Shown: piece by piece, positions 1 to 9,037 of the stretch
How the letters are laid out: every line of letters begins with the position of its first letter
Position numbering within the stretch: position 1 is the stretch's first letter
Assembly: GCF_900142895.1 (NCBI RefSeq)
Contig: NZ_LT670847.1
Coordinates: 1,426,001-1,490,000, forward strand
DNA: 64,000 nt
Reading direction: 5' to 3'
Source: Vreelandella subglaciescola
GTDB taxonomy: Bacteria > Pseudomonadota > Gammaproteobacteria > Pseudomonadales > Halomonadaceae
Notes under the pieces: generated by a model
Seen by the model: only the letters and a program-made list of their open reading frames with translations
Told to the model about the DNA's origin: nothing
Databases searched by the model: none
Made by a program: the position numbers and the translations under genes

Positions 1-1008
1 CTGTTCGCGAAAGTCTTCCAGATCGAAGCCGTCGCCTTTCTTGACCTTTTTGGCGAGTTTTTCGGCCTTGGTCTTATCGACGGTGCGCTCGGCTTCCTCG
101 ATCAGCGAGAGCATGTCGCCCATACCCAGAATCCGCGACGCCACGCGGTCGGGGTGGAACGGCTCCAGCGCGTCGACTTTCTCGCCCATGCCCATGAACT
201 TGATCGGCTTGCCGGTAATGTGGCGCACTGAGAGCGCCGCACCGCCGCGGGCGTCGCCGTCGGCCTTGGTCAGGATCACGCCGGTGAGCGGCAGCGCTTC
301 GTGGAACGCCTTGGCGGTATTCACGGCGTCCTGGCCGGTCATGGCATCGACCACAAACAGCGTTTCGTCAGGCGTCACGGCCTGATGTAGCGCCTTGATC
401 TCGTCCATCATCGCTTCATCGATGGCCAGCCGGCCGGCGGTATCGATGAGCACCACATCGTGGAACTGGATCTTGGCGTGGTGCATCGCCGCCTGAACGA
501 TATCCACCGGCTTTTGATCCGAACGCGAAGGGAAGAAGTCGACTTCTACCTCTTTCGCCAGAGTTTCCAGCTGGTCAATCGCCGCGGGGCGATAGACGTC
601 GGCCGAGACCACCAGCACCTTCTTGTTCTCACGTTCGCGCAGGTAGCGCGCCAGCTTGGCCACCGAGGTGGTTTTACCCGCGCCCTGCAGACCCGCCATG
701 AGCACCGCGGCCGGCGTGCTTTTGAGGGTCAGCCCTTCGTTGGCCTCGCCCATGATCGCTTCCAGCTCCTGCTGGACGATCTTGACGAACTGCTGGCCCG
801 GCGAGAGGCTGGTGGACACTTCCTGCCCCACCGCGCGCTCGCGCACGCGATCAACAAAGGCCTTGACCACCGGCAGGGCCACGTCGGCCTCCAGCAGCGC
901 ACGGCGCACTTCGCGCAGGGTATCCTTGATGTTGTCGTCGGTCAGGCGGGCCTGACCCTTGACCGACTTCAGCGTCTGCGAAAGACGCTCACTTAGATTC
1001 TCAAACAT
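1..1008 (-). CDS. ffh: Signal recognition particle GTPase Ffh (3' part outside window)
   Basis: Ffh binds 4.5S RNA and signal sequences of nascent membrane proteins and delivers ribosomes to FtsY. The 336 residues seen begin MFENLSERLSQ (N domain) and run through the NG GTPase: P-loop GLQGAGKTT near residue 105, DVYRPAA, DTAGR, and the TKADGDARGG guanine/insertion-box region. The methionine-rich M domain lies beyond the left edge, so the gene is cut by the window and is not a truncated gene. The ATG at 1006-1008 is the canonical Ffh start. It is divergent from ypjD, as in E. coli, which supports both identifications. Confidence 0.97.
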   Translation of the reverse strand, partial: MFENLSERLSQTLKSVKGQARLTDDNIKDTLREVRRALLEADVALPVVKAFVDRVRERAVGQEVSTSLSPGQQFVKIVQQELEAIMGEANEGLTLKSTPAAVLMAGLQGAGKTTSVAKLARYLRERENKKVLVVSADVYRPAAIDQLETLAKEVEVDFFPSRSDQKPVDIVQAAMHHAKIQFHDVVLIDTAGRLAIDEAMMDEIKALHQAVTPDETLFVVDAMTGQDAVNTAKAFHEALPLTGVILTKADGDARGGAALSVRHITGKPIKFMGMGEKVDALEPFHPDRVASRILGMGDMLSLIEEAERTVDKTKAEKLAKKVKKGDGFDLEDFREQ

Positions 1009-1066
1009 AGGGCTTCTGCCTCCCTTGTGGTCACCAGACGCAAGCGCCCTGGACAAGATGGCCGTG

Positions 1067-1095
1067 ATTATACGCGCTGGCGCCGCGAGTCTCCA
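1067..1095 (-). promoter_or_regulatory. Probable sigma70 promoter of ffh
   Basis: On the minus strand a consensus TATAAT (complement of 1067-1072) follows a TGGAGA box (complement of 1090-1095) with exactly 17 bp between them. The -35 matches 4 of 6 bases. It lies about 60 bp upstream of the ffh ATG in the divergent ffh/ypjD gap. No equally good plus-strand promoter for ypjD was seen; a TATAGT at 1130-1135 lacks a convincing -35. Confidence 0.5.
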
Positions 1096-1245
1096 TCCAT
1101 CACCGCTGTGCGAGACTGCAAGGATTCGTTATAGTAGAAGATTAGCGACCTTAAGCCAGCAGTGCGCCGCCTTTTCAGCGCGGCGTGCCGGCTGTATTCA
1201 TCATCATTTTCACTATACCGCGCCGCCTGGCGCACGGATGGCATC

Positions 1246-2043
1246 ATGCAGGCGCTGCCTTTCGCCACGATTGCTCTTGTTCTTTACGTCGCTGCCGCCA
1301 TTTGGCAGGGCATGACGCTTTTGCGCCGCGTACCCCCGCGTCAGGGCATCGTGCGCCTGCTGGCCGCAATGGCGCTGCTTTTGCATATCCCCGCGATTGT
1401 CGAGCTGCTGGGCCGATCGCCCGGTTTTTTACCCGGCTTCACCACCAGTATTGCCCTGTTCATGGCAGTGGCCGCCAACGTGGTGTTGGTGGCCAGCCTG
1501 TTCAAGCCGATTCTCAATGCCGGTATTGCGCTGTTTCCGCTCGCCGGCCTCGCCCTGCTGATTGCCGCCGGCCTGCCTAGCCACGGCATCAAAGGCGGCA
1601 TTACCCCGGGCATTCTGTTGCACATTGTGACCTCCGCGCTGGCCTTTGCCCTTCTCGCGATCGCCGCTGCGCAGGCGGTACTGGTCGGGCTGCAAAATCA
1701 GGCGCTGCGCCACCACCATATCCGCGGCATCGTGCAGTCCCTGCCGCCGCTCAACACCATGGAACGGGTACTGTTCGAGCTGATCTGGGCCGGCATGGCG
1801 CTGCTTACCGTAGCGATTATCAGCGGGCTTATTTTTATCGACAACATGTTCGCCCAGCATCTGGCACACAAAACCGTGCTCTCGTTTGCTGCCTGGGGCG
1901 TGCTGGCGGTGCTGCTGATCGGGCGCTACCGTTTTGGCTGGCGCGGCATGCGTGCGGTAAAATGGACACTGTCGGGCTGCGGTTTTTTACTGCTGGCCTA
2001 CTTCGGCAGCAAGTTCGTACTCGAGATCCTGCTGACGCCTTGA
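1246..2043 (+). CDS. ypjD: Inner-membrane cytochrome c assembly-like protein YpjD (CcsA/HemX fold)
   Basis: This integral membrane protein of 265 residues begins MQALPFATIALVLY and has about eight hydrophobic segments of the CcsA/CcmC/HemX type. A longer frame opens upstream at 1162, but those residues are not membrane-like and the ATG at 1246 puts the first helix at the N terminus. Family members relate to haem handling, but YpjD itself has no settled function. The position between divergent ffh and the downstream yfjD-like gene reproduces the E. coli order ffh-ypjD-yfjD, which is stronger evidence than sequence alone. Confidence 0.85.
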   Translation: MQALPFATIALVLYVAAAIWQGMTLLRRVPPRQGIVRLLAAMALLLHIPAIVELLGRSPGFLPGFTTSIALFMAVAANVVLVASLFKPILNAGIALFPLAGLALLIAAGLPSHGIKGGITPGILLHIVTSALAFALLAIAAAQAVLVGLQNQALRHHHIRGIVQSLPPLNTMERVLFELIWAGMALLTVAIISGLIFIDNMFAQHLAHKTVLSFAAWGVLAVLLIGRYRFGWRGMRAVKWTLSGCGFLLLAYFGSKFVLEILLTP

Positions 2044-2101
2044 CACGCCACGCTCCTGCTTCTAAATATCAAATTCGGAACGCGACAAAGGAACTTTCAA
2101 T

Positions 2102-3376
2102 TTGAGCGACGACTTCCCCGTGGGGTTACTGTTCGGCCTGCTAGCATTGCTGATTCTGCTATCAGCGTTTTTCTCGAGCTCTGAAACCGGCATGATGTCG
2201 ATCAATCGCTACCGCCTGAGCCACCAGGCCAGCGCCGGCGATAGCCGCGCCCAGCGGGTGATGCGCCTGCTCGCGCGCCCCGATCGCCTGATCGGCATGA
2301 TCCTGATCGGCAACAACTTCATCAACAATCTCGCGGCTTCCATTGCCACTATCATCGCCATTCATTTTTTTGGCGACGTATCGGGGCCGGCCATCTCCAC
2401 GGCGCTGCTGACCATTGCGATCCTGATTTTTTCCGAGGTAACGCCCAAAACCTACGCCGCCATCCGGCCCGAGCGCATCGCCTATCCGGCGTCGTATATC
2501 CTCGAACCGCTGCTCAAGCTGCTGTATCCGCTGGTGTGGCTGGTCAACATGATCTCCAACGGCCTGCTGCGGCTGGCCGGGGTCAAAAGCGTGGACGGCG
2601 GCGGTGACAGCCTGACCCGCGACGAGCTGCGTACCGTGGTGCACGAGGCCGGGACCCTGATCCCCTACCGCCACCAGGCCATGCTGCTGTCGATACTGGA
2701 TCTGGAAAACGTCACCGTGAACGACATCATGGTGCCCCGCCACGAAGTCATCGGCATCGATCTGGATCACAGCCTTGAGGATATCCTGACCCAGATCCGC
2801 ACCAGCCAGCACACGCGCCTGCCGGTCTACAAAGGCGACATCAACAATATTATCGGCATGCTCCACCTGCGCAACGCCGCGCGCTTTCTCTCGCGCCCCG
2901 AAGTCACCAAGGCGGCCATCGTTGAGGAAGCGCGGGAGCCTTATTTCATTCCCGAGTCCACGCCGCTGCACACCCAGCTGCTGAACTTTCAGCAGCAGAA
3001 GCGTCGTATCGGCATTGTGGTAGATGAATACGGCGACGTGGAAGGGCTGGCGACGCTTGAGGATATTCTGGAAGAAATTGTCGGCGAATTTACCACCGAC
3101 GTGTCAGAGGCGCGGGAGATCTACCCGCAGGACGACGGCAGCCACGTCATTGAAGGCACGGCCAATATCCGCGAGGTCAACAAGGCGCTGGGCTGGAAAC
3201 TGCCGACGGACGGCCCCAAAACGCTTAACGGGCTGATTCTTGAGCATCTTGAATCGTTTCCTCAGGGGCCGGTGTGCCTGCAAATGGGCAGCACGCGGAT
3301 GGAAATCCTCGACATCCGCGACAACCTGATTACCTCGGCACGCTGCTGGCAACCCACGCGCCCGGCGCGGCGCTAG
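2102..3376 (+). CDS. yfjD: CNNM/CorB-HlyC family Mg2+/Co2+ efflux-associated membrane protein (YfjD-like)
   Basis: A 424-residue protein with an N-terminal DUF21 membrane domain of about four helices (from about residue 8, LLFGLLALLILLSAFF). A CBS-pair region follows (NDIMVPRHEVIGID near 205, then the VDEYGDVEGLATLEDILEEI signature near 305) and a C-terminal CorC/HlyC transporter-associated domain. CNNM proteins are linked to Mg2+/Co2+ export. The start is TTG, chosen because AAAGGAA lies 8-14 bases upstream at 2087-2093 and no ATG is better placed. The stop codon overlaps tail-to-tail with the convergent acyltransferase, both using the CTAG at 3373-3376. Confidence 0.88.
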   Translation: MSDDFPVGLLFGLLALLILLSAFFSSSETGMMSINRYRLSHQASAGDSRAQRVMRLLARPDRLIGMILIGNNFINNLAASIATIIAIHFFGDVSGPAISTALLTIAILIFSEVTPKTYAAIRPERIAYPASYILEPLLKLLYPLVWLVNMISNGLLRLAGVKSVDGGGDSLTRDELRTVVHEAGTLIPYRHQAMLLSILDLENVTVNDIMVPRHEVIGIDLDHSLEDILTQIRTSQHTRLPVYKGDINNIIGMLHLRNAARFLSRPEVTKAAIVEEAREPYFIPESTPLHTQLLNFQQQKRRIGIVVDEYGDVEGLATLEDILEEIVGEFTTDVSEAREIYPQDDGSHVIEGTANIREVNKALGWKLPTDGPKTLNGLILEHLESFPQGPVCLQMGSTRMEILDIRDNLITSARCWQPTRPARR

Positions 3377-4053
3377 CGCTCGCTACCGCCAATATCCTCA
3401 TCGGCGGCGGCTTTCAACACGCGCACCCGGGCTTCAAAATAGCGGCACAGCGCCTGGTTCTGCACCGCATGCGGATCGACCGGCGCGCCGAAGTGCAGGC
3501 TGACACGGGCGCGAAAGCGGCCCGGCCGCTTGCTTAGCGCCGGCCCGCCGCGGTGGGATGTCCACGACCCCCAGAGGCCGGCAAGCCCGGCGGGCACTAC
3601 CGGCACCGTGTTGCGTGCCAAGATGGTCTCAAGCCCGCGGCGAAATGCCTGCACCTCGCCGTTGGTAGTCAGCTTACCTTCAGGAAACACCATCACCACC
3701 TCGCCGTTCTCCAGCGCCGCGCTGATATCGTCCAGCGCGCGACGCAGGGCGCCGGGATCACGCTTTTCCGATTCAATGGGAATAGCGCCCACCAGACAAA
3801 ACAGCCACTTGAGCCCCGGCGCGTCAAAAATCGGCCGATCCATCACGAAGCGCAGCGGGCGCGGACAGGCGCCGCCCAGCACCAGCGCATCCATATAGCT
3901 GACGTGATTACACACCAACAGCGCAGCACCCTGGCGGGGAATATATTCGCGGCCATGCATCGTCAGGCGGTAACAAAGTCGCACCAACACCAATATCAAG
4001 CGCCGTATGATGCGGCGCAAAATACCATGTAGCCGTTGCCGCCAGCCTCTCAC
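3373..4053 (-). CDS. 1-acyl-sn-glycerol-3-phosphate acyltransferase family protein
   Basis: A PlsC-type acyltransferase of 226 residues, expected at the inner membrane, transferring an acyl chain to a lysophospholipid. The catalytic HX4D box is NHVSYMD near residue 49. The acyl-acceptor motif FPEGKL lies near residue 125, with a hydrophobic N-terminal segment (ILVLVRLCY). The substrate cannot be told from sequence; this may be an accessory PlsC paralogue. The ATG overlaps the stop of the upstream TetR gene by four bases, so the two are co-transcribed and the regulator probably controls this membrane-lipid gene. Confidence 0.85.
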   Translation of the reverse strand: MRGWRQRLHGILRRIIRRLILVLVRLCYRLTMHGREYIPRQGAALLVCNHVSYMDALVLGGACPRPLRFVMDRPIFDAPGLKWLFCLVGAIPIESEKRDPGALRRALDDISAALENGEVVMVFPEGKLTTNGEVQAFRRGLETILARNTVPVVPAGLAGLWGSWTSHRGGPALSKRPGRFRARVSLHFGAPVDPHAVQNQALCRYFEARVRVLKAAADEDIGGSER

Positions 4054-4664
4054 GCCGTCGGTTCCCGGTGGCGCAACCCGGTCAGCACCGTGGTCAACAG
4101 CTGATCGAGCAGCTCATCCACCTGCAGCTGCTCATCCTGCCAGTAGCCCAGCCGCTCGTTGAGCCCCAGCTGCACCAGGCCGTGTACGCTGCCCCAGAGC
4201 ATGCGTGCCAGCTGGCGCGCCTCGGGCTTGCCCAGCGCCGGCTGAAAGTTGCTCAGGCAGGTTTCCACTTCGATAAACAGCGCCTCGATCAGGCCGCTTT
4301 GGCGCTGGTCAAGTTCGCCTTCATTGGCCAGCGGGTAGTCAAACAACAGCTGCCAGCGGTAACAGTCCTGCTCGGCAAACTGCCAGTAGGCATGCGCCAG
4401 CGAACGCAGCCAGGGTTCCGGCGCGTCGTTTTGCAGGCTGCTGATGGTATATTGCAGGCGCGACAGGGTTTCGACGTTGACGTGCTGAAGCAGGTTGTGA
4501 AAACTGCCGTAAAGCTTGAGCAGCGTGCTCGGCGCACAGCCCACCTCACGCGCGATGGCGCGCAGCGACAGGCCGTGTACCGGCTGCGCCGTTAGCCACC
4601 GGTCACAGGCAGCCATCACCTGCGCGTGAAGGGCGTCGGGCGCATGCTGTCTTGGGCGGGCCAT
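4050..4664 (-). CDS. TetR/AcrR family transcriptional regulator
   Basis: A protein of 204 residues with an N-terminal TetR-type helix-turn-helix (LSLRAIAREVGCAPSTLLKLYGSF, about residues 34-56) and a helical C-terminal ligand/dimer domain resembling the WHG group (LARMLWGSVHGLVQLGLNERL). It is the first gene of a two-gene operon with the acyltransferase and probably autoregulates it. About 77 bp separate its start from the window-forward frame that precedes the SRAP gene, so an operator may lie in 4665-4741. The ligand is unknown. Confidence 0.87.
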   Translation of the reverse strand: MARPRQHAPDALHAQVMAACDRWLTAQPVHGLSLRAIAREVGCAPSTLLKLYGSFHNLLQHVNVETLSRLQYTISSLQNDAPEPWLRSLAHAYWQFAEQDCYRWQLLFDYPLANEGELDQRQSGLIEALFIEVETCLSNFQPALGKPEARQLARMLWGSVHGLVQLGLNERLGYWQDEQLQVDELLDQLLTTVLTGLRHREPTA

Positions 4665-4909
4665 GGCAATCTCTTTAGGTTAGCGCAAAGGGGATTGGGC
4701 AAGAACGTTGTGCAAGAACGTTATGCAACGCAACGGGCACGATGGCGCATTACGCTTTAACGTGGGTGATGGAACGCTTAGGATACCCTAAATCGAACAG
4801 CGTTTTCGAGCCGCTTTTTTCAATGTCTGTTTCACCGGTTAACGTTGTCACCCGCGAGCGTTTCACTCGCTCGGCATTATCCACTTTCCTCAACCACTGC
4901 GAGGTGCAG

Positions 4910-5584
4910 ATGACCGGACGCCTTTACGTTGCGCCGATCGACCTGCCCCGGCTACTGCCTCGGGTAAAGGTCGGGCATACGCCTGTCACATCGCCCAACC
5001 TGGCGCCGCGCCAGGCGGTTTCGGCGCTGCGCTGGGCGCAGGGCCAATGCCAGCTTGACCCGCTGTTCTGGGGGCTGACCCCACCGTGGCTTGAGGTGCT
5101 TGACCACGCGCCCCACTGTGCCCGCGCCGAGTCGCTGTCGTCGCGGGCCATGTTTCGTGACGCCTTTCACGCCCGGCGCTGCTTGGTTCCGGTCAACGGC
5201 TTTTATGCCTGGAAACCCCAGCCGCGCGGCAAACAGCCTTATCTGATCACCCAGACAACGCGCGCGCCGCTGCTGCTGGCCGGGATCTGGTGTCGCTATC
5301 ACACCACGCTTACCGCGTTTACCGACTCCATGGCGCTGATCACCGTGCCTGCCAGCGACTGGCTGGCGCCGCTGAGCGACCGTTTTCCGGCGATTATTGC
5401 GCCGGAACATGCCGAGCAGTGGCTCCACCCGGACACGCCGCTTGAACAGGTTGAAACGCTGTTAAAACCGGCAGCGCTGGAACTATTGGGCGCTTTTCCG
5501 GTATCCAGATACGTGAACAATCCCGCCAACCAGTCGCCGGCCTGCGCTCACCCCGTGGGCCCGATGCTGATTTGGCAACCCTGA
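4910..5584 (+). CDS. SRAP (YedK/HMCES) domain protein lacking the catalytic residues
   Basis: The 224-residue protein aligns along its whole length with YedK/HMCES, which crosslinks to abasic sites in single-stranded DNA: LDPLFWGLTP, ARAES..RAMFRDAF, RRCLVPVNGFYAW, KQPYLI and VSRYVNN all have YedK counterparts. The start is ATG 4910 with GAGGTG just upstream, placing MTGRL where the family has MCGRF; longer upstream residues look non-coding. By my alignment to E. coli YedK the four key residues are changed: Cys2 is Thr2, Asn75 is Cys70, Glu105 is Ala100 and His160 is Ser156. The fold appears kept, so this is probably a pseudo-enzyme paralogue, or one using an N-terminal Thr. It lies 14 bp before the M16 peptidase start. 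Confidence 0.85.
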   Translation: MTGRLYVAPIDLPRLLPRVKVGHTPVTSPNLAPRQAVSALRWAQGQCQLDPLFWGLTPPWLEVLDHAPHCARAESLSSRAMFRDAFHARRCLVPVNGFYAWKPQPRGKQPYLITQTTRAPLLLAGIWCRYHTTLTAFTDSMALITVPASDWLAPLSDRFPAIIAPEHAEQWLHPDTPLEQVETLLKPAALELLGAFPVSRYVNNPANQSPACAHPVGPMLIWQP

Positions 5585-5598
5585 CAGGAGATAGCCCA

Positions 5599-8436
5599 TT
5601 GTTACACGCCACCCCACCGCTGCTGGGCGCAACGCTGATGCTTGCGGCCGCCTGGCTGCCTGCCCAGGCCGCTGACATGCCCAATAGCTCACGCATTACC
5701 GATACCACCACGCCCATCAAAAGCCCGTTTGACAGCCGTGCCTACCGCGTACTGACGCTGGATAACGGCCTCACCGCGCTGCTGGTCAGCGATCCGGAGG
5801 CCGACAAGGCCGCCGCGTCCATGAACGTCAGCGTCGGCAGCGAACAAAACCCCGACGACCTGCAGGGGCTTGCCCACCTGCTGGAACACATGCTCTTTCT
5901 GGGCACCGAGCCGTACCCCGAGCCGGATGCCTATCAGGGCTATATCTCGCGGCATGCCGGCTCGCATAACGCCTTTACCGCCGCCCAGGATACCAACTAC
6001 TTTTTCGACATCGAGCCTTCTGCGCTGTCCGGCGCGCTGGATCGCTTCAGCGCGTTTTTCCTTTCGCCGCTGTTTAATGCCGACAAGCTGGAAAGCGAGC
6101 GCAGCATCGTCGACTCGGAATACCAGGCACGCCGCCGCGATGAAAGCCGGCGCGAAAACGACGTGCTCAATCAGGTGCTGAATCCGGCGCACCCCGGCAC
6201 GCAGTTTTCCGTGGGCAGCCTTGAGACGCTGGCGAATCGCCCGGCAGGCGAGCCCACGCTGCGCGAGCGGGTCATCGACTTTTATCACGGCCACTACGGT
6301 GCCGGCGTTATGCACCTGGCCATCGTCGCGCCGCAATCGTTGGACGAGCTGGAGCAACTGGTCACCCAGCGCTTTGCCGAGCTGCCCAACCGTGGCCTTG
6401 AGCGCCCGACCATCGACGCCCCCCTGGTCGAGGCCGAATCGCTGCCGCGCTACCTTGAGCGCCAAACGCTGACAGACAGCCGTCAGGTACGCTTTCTGTT
6501 TCCCATTCCCGACCCCCAGAGCGACTACGCGAACAAGCCTACCCAGCTGCTCTCGCACCTGCTTGGCGATGAAGGCGAAGGCAGCGTGCTGGCCGCACTG
6601 CGCGATACCGGGCTGGCTGACGGCCTGTCTGCCGGCGCCGGCCGTAGCGACGGCGAGCACGCGCTGTTCAACGTGGCCATCAGCCTGACGCCCGAGGGCG
6701 CCAAGCGGCTGGATGACGTTCAGGCCACGCTGTTTGCCGCCATCGACAACGTTGCCGCCAACGGGGTTAAGGAATGGCGCTACGACGAGCAGGCCAGATT
6801 GCAGGAACAGGCATTCCGTTTTCAGCAGCACGGTGCGCCCCAACACGAGGCCACCCAGCTGGCCATGCGCCTGTCGCGCTACCCGGTCAAGGACGCGCAA
6901 TACGCGCCCTACCGCATGGACGGCTTTGACGCCGAGCGTACCCGCACCTATCTTGAGGCGCTATCGCCCGACAACATGATCCGCATCTACTCCGGTCCCG
7001 AGGTCGAAAGCGAAAAGGTATCCCCGTGGTTTGATACCCAGTGGCAAGAGGTGTCGCCCAGCACGGATGGCCAGGTCGTAGATACCCTTGCGCTGCCCGC
7101 TCCCAACCCGTTTATTGCCGATGATTTAACCCTGCAAAGCGGCCATGACGACGATCCCAGCGTGCTGATGGACGATGCCCACTTCACCGCCTGGCACATG
7201 CAGGTCGAGCGCTTTAACACGCCCAAAGTCGAGTGGCGCGTTAGCCTGCAGCACCCAAGCGTCAGCCGCTCGGCCGAAGAGGCCGTGCTCAACCGCCTGC
7301 TAGCCGCCTGGCTCAACGACAGCCTGAATGAGGCGCTGTACCCGGCGCAGCTTGCCGGGCAGTCGTTTAATGCCTACGCCCACGCCCGGGGCATGACGCT
7401 GGCGTTTTCAGGCTGGCGCGACGGTCAGGCACCGCTAATCGAACGTACGCTGACACAGCTGGAAAACGCGCCAATTAGCCTGGAAAGCTTTGATCGCGTG
7501 CAGTATCAGCTGGAACGCCAGTGGCGCAACGCCCCGGACTCAGCGCTGTTTGGTCAGGCCCGACGCACGCTCAGCCAGGCGCTACTCACCCCCCAGTGGT
7601 CAACCGAAGAATTACTCGCCGCCAGCCGACGCCTAGAGCTTCATCACCTGAAAGACTTTCGCCAGCGCTTTCTGAGCGGGCTTTACGTCGACGCCATGGC
7701 AGTGGGCAACCTCGATGCTGAGCTGGCTCGAACGCAGGCCAGCAAGATTAAACACACCCTGCGTCCGCGCCTCACGCGCGATGACATCCCACCGCTGACG
7801 CCGCTGGCGGTCAGCCCTGACGACGGCGTACTGCGCCCCCACAGCACTCGGGACGAGTCGCTGGTGCTGCGCTACCTGCAGGGCAATGAGGCCACCCCGC
7901 GCCAGCAGGCCACCGCCAGCGTGCTGGCACAGTGGCTGCAAACGCCGTTCTATCAACGTCTGCGTACCCAGGAGCAGCTCGGCTACATCGTCAACGCCGG
8001 CTACTACCCGCTGCTGGAGGCGCCGGGGCTGGCGCTGGTGGTGCAGTCGCCGGAGGCCGACAGCGCCACCGTGGCCGAACGGATGGACGTGTTCATGGCG
8101 GATATCACCACGCGTCTGAACGCGCTGGATGACGCGACGCTGGCGCCGTACCGTCAGGCGGTACACAGCAAGCTGACCCAGCGTGACACCAGTCTTGGTG
8201 CGCTTGCCAACCGCTACTGGCAGGCCACGGCGCTTGAGGACGTACGTTTCGACCGCCGCCAACGCCGCGCCGAGCAGGCGCTGGAAGTGGGCGTGGATGA
8301 CGTGCGCACGCTGTGGGAAACGCTGCTGGGGCATCGTCTGGACGTGCGCTTTGACTCCGGCGATACGCCCAGCGACGTAAGCACCTACCGCGACGGGCTA
8401 AGCGCGTTCTCTGCTACCGACACAACTGACGACTAA
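5599..8436 (+). CDS. Exported M16 family zinc metallopeptidase (pitrilysin/insulinase type)
   Basis: A protein of 945 residues with a signal peptide (LLGATLMLAAAWLPAQAA, cleavage after about residue 25), so it is probably periplasmic. The inverted zinc motif HLLEH is at 93-97, and the third ligand Glu174 in SERSIVDSEYQ is 77 residues after His97, as in pitrilysin. The length matches the one-chain M16A peptidases with two halves, and the LQGLAHLLEHMLFLGT context is typical. The start is TTG at 5599 behind AGGAG at 5586-5590; an earlier in-frame TTG at 5572 lies inside the preceding gene. It probably degrades small peptides. A strong terminator follows the stop. Confidence 0.9.
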   Translation: MLHATPPLLGATLMLAAAWLPAQAADMPNSSRITDTTTPIKSPFDSRAYRVLTLDNGLTALLVSDPEADKAAASMNVSVGSEQNPDDLQGLAHLLEHMLFLGTEPYPEPDAYQGYISRHAGSHNAFTAAQDTNYFFDIEPSALSGALDRFSAFFLSPLFNADKLESERSIVDSEYQARRRDESRRENDVLNQVLNPAHPGTQFSVGSLETLANRPAGEPTLRERVIDFYHGHYGAGVMHLAIVAPQSLDELEQLVTQRFAELPNRGLERPTIDAPLVEAESLPRYLERQTLTDSRQVRFLFPIPDPQSDYANKPTQLLSHLLGDEGEGSVLAALRDTGLADGLSAGAGRSDGEHALFNVAISLTPEGAKRLDDVQATLFAAIDNVAANGVKEWRYDEQARLQEQAFRFQQHGAPQHEATQLAMRLSRYPVKDAQYAPYRMDGFDAERTRTYLEALSPDNMIRIYSGPEVESEKVSPWFDTQWQEVSPSTDGQVVDTLALPAPNPFIADDLTLQSGHDDDPSVLMDDAHFTAWHMQVERFNTPKVEWRVSLQHPSVSRSAEEAVLNRLLAAWLNDSLNEALYPAQLAGQSFNAYAHARGMTLAFSGWRDGQAPLIERTLTQLENAPISLESFDRVQYQLERQWRNAPDSALFGQARRTLSQALLTPQWSTEELLAASRRLELHHLKDFRQRFLSGLYVDAMAVGNLDAELARTQASKIKHTLRPRLTRDDIPPLTPLAVSPDDGVLRPHSTRDESLVLRYLQGNEATPRQQATASVLAQWLQTPFYQRLRTQEQLGYIVNAGYYPLLEAPGLALVVQSPEADSATVAERMDVFMADITTRLNALDDATLAPYRQAVHSKLTQRDTSLGALANRYWQATALEDVRFDRRQRRAEQALEVGVDDVRTLWETLLGHRLDVRFDSGDTPSDVSTYRDGLSAFSATDTTDD

Positions 8437-8460
8437 CCTTTCTCTAGCGTCAGGACGGTA

Positions 8461-8493
8461 AAAGGCCGCTATCCAACGATAGCGGCCTTTTTT
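8461..8493 (+). terminator. Rho-independent terminator after the M16 peptidase gene
   Basis: A stem AAAGGCCGCTATC / GATAGCGGCCTTT with a short CAAC loop, followed by a T-run, begins 25 bp after the stop codon. It separates the peptidase gene from the REP-like repeats. Confidence 0.9.
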
Positions 8494-8512
8494 GTTGCCC
8501 AGTCAAGGATTT

Positions 8513-8996
8513 GGCGGTCGCGCAGCAAAGCTGCCCTCCTACAACAGCCAGGTGCACCAATCAGGTTTTCGCAAGAGGCCGGCTATACCTAGACTTCTAC
8601 AATGGCGCAATGCGCCGTTCGGGTTTTCGTAGGAGGTCGCGCAGCAACGCTGCCCTCCTACAACAGCCAGGTGCACCAATCAGCTTTTCGCAAGAGGCCG
8701 GCTATACCTGTACTTCTACAATGGCGCAATGCGCCGTTCGGGTTTTCGTAGGAGGTCGCGCAGCAACGCTGCCCTCCTACAACAGCCAGGTGCACCAATC
8801 AGCTTTTCGCAAGAGGCCGGCTATACCTGTACTTCTACAATGGCGCAATGCGCCGTTCGGGTTTTCGTAGGAGGTCGCGCAGCAACGCTGCCCTCCTACA
8901 ACAGCCAGGTGCACCAATCAGCTTTTCGCAAGAGGCCGGCTATACCTATACTTCTACAATGGCGTAGTGCACCGTTCGGGTTTTCGTAGGAGGCCG
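8513..8996. repeat. Four tandem 119-bp REP-like palindromic units
   Basis: The block CGCAGC...GTAGGAGGT recurs with a period of exactly 119 bp, at 8521, 8640, 8759 and 8878. Copies 2-4 are nearly identical; the first and last differ at a few positions. Each unit boundary holds the inverted pair GTAGGAGG...CCTCCTAC around CGCAGCAACGCTGC, and a second small dyad GGCGCAATGCGCC. The block lies between two convergent genes, the usual place for extragenic palindromic repeats. Because 119 is not a multiple of three, the open frames through it are accidental. It could act as an mRNA 3'-end stabiliser or be a product of a REP-associated transposase; none is nearby. Confidence 0.9.
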
Positions 8997-9037
8997 GTTT
9001 ACCGGGCGATAGAGGCCGCCAGGCCTCTTGGTCTACC

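Noticed and set aside
8511..8996. Open frames of 86-119 codons through the repeat block, and the idea of a CRISPR array
   Set aside because: The 119-bp period is not a multiple of three, so frames simply reread the repeats. The whole unit repeats with no variable spacers, and there are no cas genes.
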